Assembly (NCBI GenBank): GCA_963839685.1
Contig: CAWIVS010000012.1
Span: 372,001-436,000, forward strand
DNA from: CADEED01 sp963839685
GTDB lineage: Bacteria; Pseudomonadota; Gammaproteobacteria; Steroidobacterales; Steroidobacteraceae
Direction of reading: 5' to 3'
Length of the DNA stretch: 64,000 nucleotides
Below the pieces are notes generated by a model. It was not told where the DNA came from. It did no database searches and saw only the letters and a list, made by a program, of their open reading frames with translations. This document shows positions 43,761 through 53,779 of this stretch, one piece after another. A program made the translations under genes and the position numbers. Each line of letters opens with the position of its first letter. The stretch's first letter is position 1.

Positions 43761-44366
43761 TTACCGGCCCCGCACGAAGCGGCGGGCGCGCAGCGTCACC
43801 GCAAGACCAAGTGCGAGGACGCCGTACAACGCGAGCATCGGCCAGGAGCTCGCCGTCTTCGGCATGTCGTAGTCGGTGCTGGTCATCGCCACCTGCTCGA
43901 CACTGTGGCTCGGCCATCGCAATTTCTTCCACCGGCGCAGTCGGCGTCTCCATCACTGCCGCGGTCAGACGATCCTCGGGAATGTAGAACGTCAGCGTGT
44001 CGCCCGGACGCAGTGACTTCACCGGCGTCTTCTTGCCGCCGATGTAGACCGTGCGGCCCTCTACCGGATTCAGCGTGATGGTGTCGCCACCCTTCATCGC
44101 CATGCTGGACTTCGGTGCCATTCCTTGGAGACCTTCTTCACCTCGCCATCGAATCTCACGTAGGTCTTGCCATCCTTCTGCATGACCTCCTGGCAGGCGC
44201 TGGCAATCTTCGGATGCTTGGCGAGCATCTCCGGCGACCAGACGATCTCGAGGCAGTTCGTACCGTTCGCGGTGAACGCCTTATCGACAGAGGAGGTTTG
44301 TGCGTTGACGCCAGCCGCTGCCGCAAGGGCAAACGCGGCCGCAATGATCTTGGCGCGAGTATTCAT
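43761..44366 (-). CDS. Secreted protein with C-terminal MPKTAS sorting signal, probable sortase substrate (frameshifts near 43915 and 44120)
   Basis: About 200 residues. Signal peptide (MNTRAKIIAAAFALAAAAGV cut at NA), a domain with one Cys pair (NCLEIVWSPEML, KIASACQEVMQKDGKTYVRF), a middle part (GRTVYIGGKKTPVKSLRPGD, LTFYIPEDRL) and a Pro/Glu linker. In the third segment, after the shift at about 43915, it ends with MPKTAS (43848-43865), then a hydrophobic helix (WPMLALYGVLALGLAVTL) and RARRFVRGR. This tripartite tail is the LPxTG-type sorting signal, in the LPxTA form. The ATG overlaps the sortase stop, so the two genes are coupled. The protein would be cut after Thr and transferred to an acceptor in the periplasm. 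Confidence 0.75.
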
Positions 44367-45014
44367 GTGTCTCTCCGTTGCATGTTTCTATTGGACAGGA
44401 CGTTTATCAGGGTCTGGGTCTGTTTCTCATCAAGCTCGCCGCGCACGATGAAGCGCTTCGGCGCGGAACCGACAAAGTAGAACGGGTAGCAGGTGACCAG
44501 CGTGACGCTCGGTCGTTCGGTGGGCGCGAGTACCGCACTCTCCTCCGGCATTGACGATGCTGATCTCGACGATGTGGTAGTGCAGCGTGCGGCCGCCCTG
44601 CTCGAGATAGATGTCCATGCCGAGCTCGACGTCCTTGAGCTTGCGGAAGAACCCGTCGCGATGCGCGGCGATGCCGATGTTGCCCGCCTGCACCAGCGCG
44701 GCGGTGCCGGGAATGTGGCCGGCGCCGCGATCGAGGTTCATGTCGCTGTCGTCCCCGTACACCGGCACGTCCAGGGTGAGCTGCGGAATACGCAGCAGCG
44801 CCTGGGGGGCGTCGCCGGACTTCTGTGCCTGGGCATAGGCATCGACGCGCTGCTGCGACCACAGGCTCTGGTCCGCCGGCGGCAGCGACGCGGCGCGGAA
44901 CTCCTCGACCGCCTTGGCGCGCGATTCTTCCGCCCACAGACGCATGCCGCCATACATCGAAAGCAGGGTGATGCCCGCGATCCAGGCGGTGCGCTCGAGC
45001 CAGAGCAGATCCAT
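44363..45014 (-). CDS. Class-D-type sortase (frameshift near 44545)
   Basis: About 216 residues. One N-terminal membrane helix (TAWIAGITLLSMYGGMRLW) and a coiled segment precede the sortase barrel. The barrel shows IPQLTLDVPVYGD, the catalytic His in NIGIAAHRDGFFRKL, the catalytic Cys in SVTLVTCYPFYFVGSAPKRF and the catalytic Arg in KRFIVRGEL. TLVTCYPF is the class D signature. The break lies at AATGCCGG, where one extra G shifts the frame between the His and Cys parts. Sortases are unusual in Gram-negative bacteria. Immediately downstream and overlapping by ATGA is the gene for a protein with an MPKTAS tail, its probable dedicated substrate. Confidence 0.82.
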
Positions 45015-45221
45015 TTCTCAAGGAGATCAGTCGCATATGAGCGCACGAGGCGAACGTCGCGCCTCCCATACCCTTACGGTTGCGTGTGTCGACATGGCTT
45101 CAGCATCTTCCCGGCCGCGTTTTTGCGGCAATGGGCCTTTCGTCCAATACGGCAGCGCACCATAGCGACGCGCCGCCGGCGACCCTGCGCGCCGAGCACC
45201 GCCCGTCTATCTACCTTAATG

Positions 45222-45912
45222 TTACTGCGCGGGGGGTAGCGGCGCTGCCCCTTCTTTCAAAGCCTCGTAACGCTTGCGCAGGATTCGCGCCCAGTCGGAC
45301 ACCATGGCGCGCGCCTCGGCCGTGTTCTCGACGGAATTCGTCCAGCGCATCGTGCCGGAATTGCGCGCCTCGCGGCCGTCCACGACGCGACCGATGAGTT
45401 GATTGGTCTCCGAGTCGCGCAACTCGGCGTACAGCACGGCGCTGCCGGCGCTGGTCGTGTAGGTGTAATTGCGGCCAGGCTCCTGCGTGTCGACGGCGCG
45501 CGGCCACAGGTCGACGATGGCCGAGGAGAAACGCAGCACATCCGGGCCTGGCGCGGTCACCACCTGCAAGCCACCGTTCTTGCTGAAGACATCCGCGAAG
45601 GTTTCCTCGGCGAGCTTGCCCATGCGCTGCTTGATCTCGTCGAGCTGTTCGGTGGTGAGCTTCTGCTTGTAGACGGATGGATTTCTTGTCCCATTCCTTG
45701 TGGAATGCGACCTGGATGGGATCGATGATGATCTTGTTGTAGATCGTGAAGTCGGCACCCGGACGCGCGTACGCGGCGTCGACGCCCTTGAGCTTGACGC
45801 GCTGGAGACCGTCCCACTCCGCCGGCGGCTGCTCCTTGGCGAGGGCTGCACCGCTCAAAAGCGCAAAACAGAGCAACGCAAAGACGTACACTGGCAAGCG
45901 GATTCGCTTCAT
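45222..45912 (-). CDS. DUF3313-like envelope protein (frameshift near 45680)
   Basis: About 229 residues from ATG 45912: signal peptide (LPVYVFALLCFALLSGAALA), then GLQRVKLKGVDAAYARPGAD and FTIYNKIIIDPIQVAFHKEW. After the frame change come QLDEIKQRMGKLAEETFADV, YTYTTSAGSAVLYAELRDSE and RVVDGREARNSGTMRWTNSV. The order matches DUF3313-type proteins, often lipoproteins; here no lipobox Cys is in place, so it is probably periplasmic. Two GGAC-N4-GTCC palindromes lie about 100-135 bases upstream. The function is unknown. Confidence 0.7.
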
Positions 45913-46011
45913 GGGTGCTCCCTAACTTGGCAGATGACGAGCCTCGGACCCCTTGATTTCGGCCCGGCCCGGGCTGGCCAGCGTGCGTTGCGCGACGGCT
46001 GTTTGTGCGTC

Positions 46012-46023
46012 GGACCTAGGTCC
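46012..46023. promoter_or_regulatory. Perfect palindrome GGACCTAGGTCC
   Basis: A member of the GGAC-N4-GTCC set; centre 25 bp from a second perfect palindrome at 46037. It lies in the divergent region between the DUF3313-like gene and the outer-membrane gene at 46173. Confidence 0.6.
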
Positions 46024-46036
46024 TACCGCGGTCTGA

Positions 46037-46048
46037 GGACGTACGTCC
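46037..46048. promoter_or_regulatory. Perfect palindrome GGACGTACGTCC
   Basis: The second of a pair with 46012-46023. The 25-bp centre spacing suggests binding of two dimers on nearby faces of the helix. Confidence 0.6.
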
Positions 46049-46172
46049 GAAGTCCGATGTCGGGCACCCCCTACGGGGCGTACAAAGATTTTCAAGCCGC
46101 AGCCGTCCACAGTGTTTGGAAGGCTGCATCGACCCTCTCCCTGCGATGCCAACGACAAACAACCTTACAAAT

Positions 46173-47055
46173 ATGACAGCTGCGGCCCTCTATTCCCGTC
46201 CGGTAGCCTCCGGCAAAGGGGCTTTTGTTTTCACTCACCCGGCAGCGGCGCTTTCTGGCTGCCCGCCGCTGCGGTCCTGTTGGCCGCGGTGGCTCCGGCC
46301 GTGCAGGCCGAGGCCGGTAACCCGCTCAACGACCGGTTCTCGTTCAGCCTGGGTGGATTCCTGCTCGATACCGATACCGAAATTCGCGTGACGGCGAAGC
46401 CAGCGGAACGGAGATCGATGCCGGCCGCGACCTCGGTCTGCAGGACGCCGACCGGTTTCGCTTCGATGCCTATTGGCGCATGACCCCGCGACAGAAGCTG
46501 CGGCTCATGTATTTCGACACCAATGCCAGCGGCACCCGCGTCATCGACAGAGGAAATCATCTTCAACGATGTCGTTTACCCGATCAACGTCGAGGTGCAT
46601 GGCCGCATCGAAACGCAGGTCATCTCCCTGCCGTACGAATTCGACTTCCTGCAAGGCGACACCTACGAACTGGGCGGCACATTCGGCATTCACAACCTCG
46701 GATTCGAGATCGGTCTTTCCAGCCGAAGTCAACGGCCAGACTGCCGGTGACTTCGTCGACAGCAGAGGCCGACGGCCCGTTGCCGGTAGCTCGGCCTGCA
46801 TGGTGTCTGGCGCATCAACGACAAGTTCTACCTGGATGGCGGGCATCCAGTACTTCTCGATCAGCCTTCGACCCGTACGACGGCAGCGTCACCGATTTCA
46901 ACGTGTCGCGCGTCTGGCAGTTCTCCGAACACTGGGGCGTCGGTGCAGGCTGGAACCAGTTCCGCACCAACCTGGAAGTGGACGGCGACCGCTTCGACGG
47001 CAAGCTCACCTGGAAATACGGCGGCGCGCGCATCTTCGTGACCGCTTCGTTCTGA
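46173..47055 (+). CDS. Outer-membrane beta-barrel protein (at least five frameshifts)
   Basis: About 290 residues when the frames are joined. A hydrophobic export segment LPAAAVLLAAVAPAVQAEAG leads to strand-rich pieces: DRFSFSLGGFLLDTDTEIRV, FRFDAYWRMTPRQKLRLMYF, then VEVHGRIETQVISLPYEFDF, TYELGGTFGIHNLGFEIGLS and FYLDGGIQYFSIS. The C-terminus WKYGGARIFVTASF ends in Phe, like barrels. Breaks lie near 46245, 46400, 46548, 46722 and 46862, perhaps more. ATG 46173 is a guess; the region before the export segment is uncertain. Two regulatory palindromes lie 125-160 bases upstream. It is either an intact gene with poor sequence or a decaying one. Confidence 0.6.
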
Positions 47056-47092
47056 GGGATGCCGCCAAGGCGACCCGGCAGCCTGGCACCAT

Positions 47093-47117
47093 GACGCCGG
47101 TGGGCACCTCCGGCGTC
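47093..47117 (+). terminator. Possible hairpin terminator before tamA
   Basis: GACGCCGG (47093-47100) pairs with CCGGCGTC (47110-47117) across nine bases. No T-run follows, so factor-independent termination is doubtful. Confidence 0.35.
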
Positions 47118-47136
47118 GGCGACTCTCACAGATGAC

Positions 47137-48889
47137 ATGCCCTTGTCGCGCATCGTCATGCTTGCCTGGTTGGCGTTCGTGGCACCGCTCCACGCGGCGA
47201 CCGAGCCCGAACCAACCCCGAAGGGACTCGAACTCCAGATCAACGGCCTGAAGCCGGCGCTCGAATCGGCCGTACTCTCCGGCCTGACTCTGCAGCAATA
47301 TCGCGACCGCAGCGTCAGCGACGCGCAGCTGCGACGCCTGCTCTCGCTGGGCGAGACCGAGATCCGCGCCACGCTGGAAGCCTGGGGCTACTACGACGGC
47401 AAGGTGTCGAGCCACATGGAAGACACGCCCGAAGGCCGCTATCGCGCCTGGTTCGACGTCGCGCCCGGAGAACCCATACTGGTCAAGGCGAGCGAGGTCA
47501 CACGTGTCCGGCGATGCGGCGCAGGTTCCGGCGGTGGCCTCGGCTCTGAAAGCGTTCGTGCCCAAGTTGGGTGAACGCTTCGATCACGCCCAGTACGAGT
47601 CCAGCAAGGAAGCCATCGTCACGGCGCTCGCCGACAACGGATACCTCGGCGCGCAACTCACACACACCGCGTGGAGGTGACCACCGCCACGCACTCGGCG
47701 CGCATCGAGCTCAAATGGGACAGCGGACCGCGTTACACCTTCGGTCCCACCACTTTCAAGGGCGGCCAGTTTTCCGAGGAGTTCCTGCAGCGATTTCTCC
47801 CCTGGAAGGAAGGCGACGTCTACTCGAGCGCCGACTTGCTCGACCTGCAGCGTCGCCTGGTCGGTGCCGACTACTTCGGCACCGTCACCGTCACGCCGCA
47901 TCCGGAAAAGGCCGTCGACCTGGCCGTACCGGTGACGGTGGAACTGACGCCCGCCAAGCGCAATATCTACAGCGCCGCGCTCTATGCCAGCACCGATCGT
48001 GGCGCGGGCGTGGAACTGGGCGCGCAACGCCGCTGGCTCAACGACCAGCGGCCACAAGGGGCGCGCCGAACTCGACATCGCGCAGCGCCTGCAGGCCATC
48101 GAGCTCAGCTACCGGATCCCGTTGCCGGCGCGCGGCAACGAGTGCTGGGCTTCGCGGGCACCTACCGCGACGAGACCACAGAAAGCAGCATCTCGCAGAC
48201 CGAAAAACTCGTCGCCAACGTGTCGCGCAAATGGAACGAATATACGTTCGTCTATGGCGTGCAGTTGCTGGCCGGCGATTTCGAAATCGGCAGCGAGCGC
48301 GGTAATTCTACGCTGCTGTTCCTGGAGACGGCGTTCAGCCGCTCCAAGGCCGATCAGCCGACGTTTGCGCGGCGCGGTTTCAGCTATACGGTGACGGCGC
48401 GCTTAGCACCCCCGGCGACCGTGACCGATACTCGTCTTCGTGTCGGCGACCGCCGAGGCCAAATGGCTGCGCGCGCTCGGCACGGACATGCGCCTGATCC
48501 TGCGCGGCGAGGTGGGCAAGATGGAGGTCGATGACTTCGACCAGCTGCCGCCGGAACTGCGCTTTTTCTCCGGCGGCGATCGTTCGATACGCGGCTTCGG
48601 TTACGAGGAGATCGGCAGCCGCAACGAGGCCGGTGACGTGATCGGCGGCGACAATCTCGTCGAGGCGAACGTCGAGCTCGAACGATATTGGGGCAAGGTG
48701 GGCGGCGCCTTGTTCGTCGATGCCGGTGATTCGTTTCTCGGCGATGATTTCCGGCTGCACGTGGGAGTGGGCGCCGGCGTGCGCTGGAAATCACCGGTGG
48801 GCGTGTTGCGTCTCGACGTGGCCTATCCCGTCAAATCGATCGATTCGAATTCATGGCAGATCCACTTCAACATCGGGCCGGACTTTTGA
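47137..48889 (+). CDS. tamA: Translocation and assembly module subunit TamA (several frameshifts)
   Basis: An Omp85-family outer-membrane protein of about 580 residues that, with TamB, inserts proteins or moves lipid across the envelope. Signal peptide MPLSRIVMLAWLAFVAPLHA. POTRA-like domains follow (LRRLLSLGETEIRATLEAWG, YYDGKVSSHMED, FDHAQYESSKEAIVTALADN, PWKEGDVYSSADLLDLQRRL). The barrel has RFFSGGDRSIRGFGYEEIGS, the R-G-F lock motif of Omp85 proteins, and ends HFNIGPDF. Frame changes occur near 47500, 47670, 48050, 48135 and 48415. Each piece continues the TamA order. It overlaps the tamB start, as is usual for the pair. Confidence 0.85.
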
Positions 48890-51800
48890 AGGCGCTGCGC
48901 ATCGCAGGGATTGCCCTCGCGGCATTGCTGGTGATCGTGGCCGCGATCGTGACCTGGGCGCTGCACAGCGAAAGCGGCACGCGCGCACTGCTGGGCATGG
49001 CGCGTGGCTGGCTGCCCGCCGGCATGAGCATTGAAGAAGTCGGCGGCACCGTCGCCGGCACGCTGCGTATCGAGGAACTTTCGTTACCACGATCCCACGC
49101 TGGGCATGGACCTGACCGTGGAGTCAGCGGCCGTGGACCTTGCGCCGCTCGCATTGCTCTCGCGGCGGCTGCATGTCGAGCGCGCAGAAATCGAAGGCGT
49201 GTTGTTGACGTTATTCCCGGCAACGGCACCCGCGGCAGCGCCACCGGAGAACAACGGGATCCCTGGCAGGCACCGCTCGACATGCGCTTCGACGAGTTGC
49301 TGCTGGTGCGCGGCGAGTTGCGCCGCCCGCAGGCTGCGCCCTTCCGCGTCTTGCGCGCCGAGCGTTGCCGGCAGCTGGAGCGGTACCAGCATCGAGGCAT
49401 CGAAACTCGCGCTCGAAAGCCCCGAAGGCACGATTGAGTCTCGCGGCGCGGATCGGCGCGCGCGCTCCAAAGCTGCAGCAACTGCAGGCGGAATTTCGCT
49501 GGCGCGCGGGCGAGCACCAATGGGCCGGCACGCTGGCGAGCGACCGGCGCGAACGAAACCCTCGAGCTCAGCGCCGCACTCGATCTGCCGCGTCAAGGTG
49601 CGTCTCGCCGGCACCCTTGCGCCGGCACGCACGCGCGCCAACGGCGACGCGTGGCGCGCGCATCTGGCGGTCGAGCGCTTCGATCCGCATCCGCTCATCA
49701 CCAGCGATGCATTTCGATACCATGGCCCTGGAGCTGGACGCGGACGGCGATCTCGAAGACCTGGCGCTGCGCGGCGTGTTGACGCTCGGCGAGAATCGCA
49801 TCCATCTCGAGCGACTGGTGCTCGCGCGGCGGCGAGGAACTGCTGCAGATAGCGGCTTTCGAAGCTCGGCTCAATTCCCAACCCGCGGCGCTCACCGGCT
49901 CCGCGACGCTGGCACTCGATGGCAGCAAGCCCGCATCGTTGCAACTGGCCTGGGACGAGTTCCAGTTGCCCGAGGCCTGGGCGGGCGCGGCATTTCGTTG
50001 CTCCGGCGAGCTCGCGGCCACCGCTGGGTCTGGAACGCTTCGCGGTGAACGGCAGCGCTCGCCTGGCGCGCGCCGGGCGTTATTCCACCCTCGCACGTGC
50101 GACTCGACGGTACGCAGGACTCGCTGCACATCGCGGAGCTCGAACTCACCCAGAATCCAGGAGCCGTATCGATTTCCGGCGACGTGAATTTCCGTGAGGC
50201 CGTGCACTGGAAACTCGACGCGATGGCGCGCGCCTTCGATCCCTCGCTGTTTCTCGACACCTGGCCCGGGGCGCTCGACTTCGACCTGCACAGTACCGGC
50301 GAGTGGCCCGAGCAGGGCCCGCGCGCGAACTTCAAACTGGAAAAACTCGCGGGCAAGTTGCGCGGCCGGCCGGTCATCGGCGCTGCCGACGTGTCGCTGG
50401 GGCCGGATCTCAGACCCAGCGGGCGTGCCAGCCTGAAATCCGGCCGCGCGTCCCTCGAGGTGGCCGCGAGCGCCGCGGCCACTTCACGCGTCGATGGCCA
50501 CTCTGCGCGTCGCCGCGCTCGAAGACTGGCACGAGCGACCTGAGCGGCGCCATCAGCGCCGACGTCACCTCGCTGGGACGCTGGCCCGACGTGGAAATCC
50601 GGGCGAGCGCCGAGGCGCAGCCAGGTGCGGCACGGCACCACGGTGTTCGAGACGGCGAAGCTCACGCTCAACGCGCGCGATGCGCGCACACCGCGTGGCA
50701 CGGTCGCGCTCAACGCGAGCGGTGTGAAGATCGCGGGTTTCCACTTTGACAAGGCCGCCGTCGGCCTCGAAGGCGACGAGCGCTCGCATCGGCTGAAACT
50801 CGATGCCCGCGGCGAAGCGCTGGCAGTGGCGCTCGAGGCGAGCGGTGCACTGCGAGCGGCGCGCCGCGTGGAGCGGGCTGCTGGAAAAGCTGCGGCTCGA
50901 AGTGCTCGAATGTCCCGCCGCTGGCGTTGCGGCAACCGGCGCGCCTTGCCGTTGGCCGCGAATCGATGGCGCTGGACACGGCCTGCCTCGACTGGCGGCG
51001 ACATCGCCTTGTGCGTTGCCGGCAAGCGCGACCGAGCAGGAGTTCGCCGCTAACTATTCGCTGCATTCCCTGCCGATCGGCGTGCTGACGGCACTGGCGG
51101 CGCCGGAGTCACCGGTCTCGGTCGAGGGCCTGCTCGAAGGCGGCGGAGAACTGCGCCGCGCCGCCGATGGCACCTTGAGTGGACAGGCGCGACTCAGCTC
51201 CGCGACGGGTGCGCTCTCCCAGGGCAGCGGCCAGGATGCGATGGCGAATCGCCTACCGGGATTTCGCGCTCGAGACGAATCTGTCACGCGAAATCGGGCA
51301 AGTCGCGGCTGCACGGCACGCTCGTCGATCAGGGTGTGCTCGAAGGTTCGCTCAACATCGCGGTGCGCGAGAGTGATCCGTCGCTGGTCGGCAAGGCCAG
51401 CCTCGAGCTTCGCGACCTCGCACCGCTGGCGTGGTGGGTTCCGCAACTGGCGCAGATGCGTGGCAGTGGCGCACTGTCCGCCGATGTCAGCGGCACCTTC
51501 GGCGATCCGCGCGTGGCATTCACGCGTGCAGGCGCGCGACCTCGATGCCGAGGTGCCGTTGCTGGGCCTGCACCTGAAGGAAGGCAACGTCACTGCGACA
51601 CTCAGGCCCGACGGGTCACTCGAAGCCAGCGGCCCATCAGCTCGGGAGACGGCACGGTACGCCTGACCGGGCACCAGTGACCAGGCCGAGCGGCATGGCG
51701 ACTCAAGCTCGACGGCAGCAATTTTCTCGCCGCCAACATCCCGGGCGCACGCGTGGCCATCGCGCCCGATCTCACGCTCGCGGGCAAACTCGGCGCGCTG

Positions 51801-52641
51801 ACGCTTACCGGAGCCGTGACCATCGAGGATGCCGACGTCAACCTGGAAAAGCTCTCTATCGGGCATTCCGCGCAGCGCCTCCTCCGACGTGGTGGTCGTC
51901 GATCGCGAGCAACGCGTGAAGGACCGTGCGCTGGGGTTGACGACCGACGTGCGCATCCTGTTCGGCGAGAACGTGAAACTCGCAGGTTTCGGCCTGGAGA
52001 GCACGGTTGCCGGCGAATTGCGCGTCACCGAGAAACCCGACGAAGTGAGTCGCGCCTCGGGCGAGATCCGCGTGGCCGGCACTTACGAGGCCTTCGGACG
52101 CAAACTCACCATCGAGCGCGGCAGGCTGCAGTACGCGGGCACAGCGCTCGATGATCCGCAGCTCGACATCCTCGCGGTGCGCAAACTGCAGGACGTGACG
52201 GCGAAACTGCGCGTCACCGGCACGGCGCAGAACCCCAAGCTCGACGTGTACACGGATCCCGCCATGTCCCAGACCGACGCCATGTCCTATCTACTGACCG
52301 GCAAGCCGGCGAGCGACCTGCATGGCGAGGACGGCGCCGAGGTGCAATCGGCGGCGCAGTTCGTCGGCAGCGGCCTTGGCAACCGGCTGGCCAAGAAATT
52401 CGGCGGCAAGGTGGGTTTCGTGGACGAGGTCGGCGTCGAGCAGAACACCGACCTCGGCGGCAGTGCATTCACTGTCGGCAAATACCTGTCACCGCGCCTG
52501 TTCGTCAGCTACGGCGTCGGCCTGTTCGAACCCGGGAATGCCATCACCGTGCGCTGGCAGTTCTCGGAACACTGGTCACTGGAAGCGAACGACACGCCGG
52601 AGGATCAACACGCCGGCGTGCGTTATCGCATCGAGAAATAG
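48853..52641 (+). CDS. tamB: Translocation and assembly module subunit TamB (ten or more frameshifts)
   Basis: About 1,260 residues. An N-terminal membrane anchor (LRIAGIALAALLVIVAAIVT) is followed by AsmA-like beta repeats in many short frame segments (YHDPTLGMDLTVESAAVDLA, VRLDGTQDSLHIAELELTQN, TPRGTVALNASGVKIAGFHF). An intact C-terminal TamB domain from about 51890 has KLDVYTDPAMSQTDAMSYLL, TGKPASDLHG, VGKYLSPRLFVSYGVGLFEP and NAITVRWQF. ATG 48853 overlaps the tamA end; TTG 48886 is an alternative. TamB bridges inner membrane and TamA through the periplasm. At least ten shifts lie between 49080 and 51880, each preserving the homology, which suggests poor sequence rather than decay, though decay is not excluded. 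Confidence 0.8.
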
Positions 52642-52651
52642 CACGACCCGG

Positions 52652-53340
52652 CTACTTGGCGCGAACTTCGATGGCCACGGCTTCGATATACAGCACTTCG
52701 ACCTGGTCACCCTTCTTGAGCTTGGCGATGAAGTTCTGTCCCTCGGGAGTCTTCACCTCCAGGGTTCGCGACGTCCCATCGGGACGCTTGAAGCTGACGG
52801 TGTTGGCCTTGGTGTCGACCTTCTCGATCACGACCGTGGCTTGCAGTCGCGGTGCCGACACTGGCGCCAGGCTTGGTGCCCGGTTCGAGCCGTCGACGCA
52901 ACATCGAGCTGGTTGACCTTCTTCGACAAGGGCGTGCCCTTGGGCTGCAGTTCGGCTGCAATGCCGCGGTAATAACTGATGACTACCTTGTCGCCGACGC
53001 GGATCTGCGGAAAGTTTTTGACTTCCGGGCCGACCACGAAGCTCGCGGTCGAGCCGTCATCGCCCTTCACGGTCAGCAGGCGGGTGGCCTGGTCAATCTC
53101 CTCGACCGTCGCGCTGACTTCTTCGACTTTCTCCCGTTGAAAGGAAGGCATCGTCCCGGCGGGTGGGGCCGTGGCAGGTGCCTCTGCCGCGGGCGCCGTG
53201 TCCGCCATGGGTGCCGCGGCAGGCTGGGCAGCGGCCTGCTCGGGGGCTGCAGCGGTGCCGGACGAGTTGGATTCCGAAGCGCTGCAGGAAATTGTGGCAA
53301 GAGAAAAACATGCGGCGAGCATCCAGACAGCTGATTTCAC
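52652..53340 (-). CDS. Lipoprotein with Ala/Pro linker and two small beta domains (frameshift near 52855)
   Basis: About 229 residues. The signal peptide ends in a lipobox (LATISCSAS). Residues about 25-70 are Ala/Pro-rich. Two similar beta units follow: VEEVSATVEEIDQATRLLTV with GDKVVISYYRGIAAELQP, and after the frame change ATVVIEKVDTKANTVSFKRP with KKGDQVEVLYIEAVAIEV. The internal repeat (a 'converts X during Y' pattern with GD-x-V) suggests a duplicated OB-like or SH3-like unit. I do not recognise a named family. It ends ten bases from tamB, convergent. Confidence 0.6.
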
Positions 53341-53779
53341 AGGAGTCTCCTAAATCCTTGTTTGAGCGCACGCTGGCGGACCGCCAGTCGGTAGCGCTAA
53401 CGAGTCGTTGCGCACCGCGATACCTAAGCAATTCGCCTAGCACCACGGCGGCAGGTTCACGGCAAGTATCTGGCCCGGTTCTAACCAGTCGAATCGGACC
53501 AAGGTCTAATCGAGACGCTTTTAAGGGTCGGGGTGGCGCCGGACCGCAAAATGGCGCCTAATCAGCGCACTGCGACAAGACCCGTAAGGCTGTCGGGGAA
53601 AGTGATGCAGCCAGGGGTTGGACTTTATCAGGGGGTCCACGCGGACGGTGACGTGCTCAGTCACCGGGCAGATCAGGGAGGACTAACAATGTGCTCGAGA
53701 TCGATCACCGACCGCGTCGCGGATCGCCGGTGGACGAGTTTTGCGCCCGTATCCGCCGCGCGCTCGGGAGGCCCCAAGG
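53341..53779. other. Intergenic region upstream of the MASE1 kinase
   Basis: 439 bases between divergent genes. It holds the near-palindrome GGACCAAGGTCT (53496-53507) and the kinase ribosome site (GGAGG before GTG 53780). I see no convincing -10/-35 pair and no further gene; short frames here have no support. Confidence 0.45.
53496..53507. promoter_or_regulatory. Near-palindrome GGACCAAGGTCT
   Basis: It differs at a single arm position from GGACC-N2-GGTCC; a member of the GGAC-N4-GTCC set, in the region upstream of the MASE1 kinase. Confidence 0.45.

Noticed and set aside
46012..46048. Rho-independent terminator formed by the paired GGAC palindromes
   Set aside because: Each arm is only six bases, there is no T-run, and the same motif recurs before unrelated genes, which fits a protein-binding site better.
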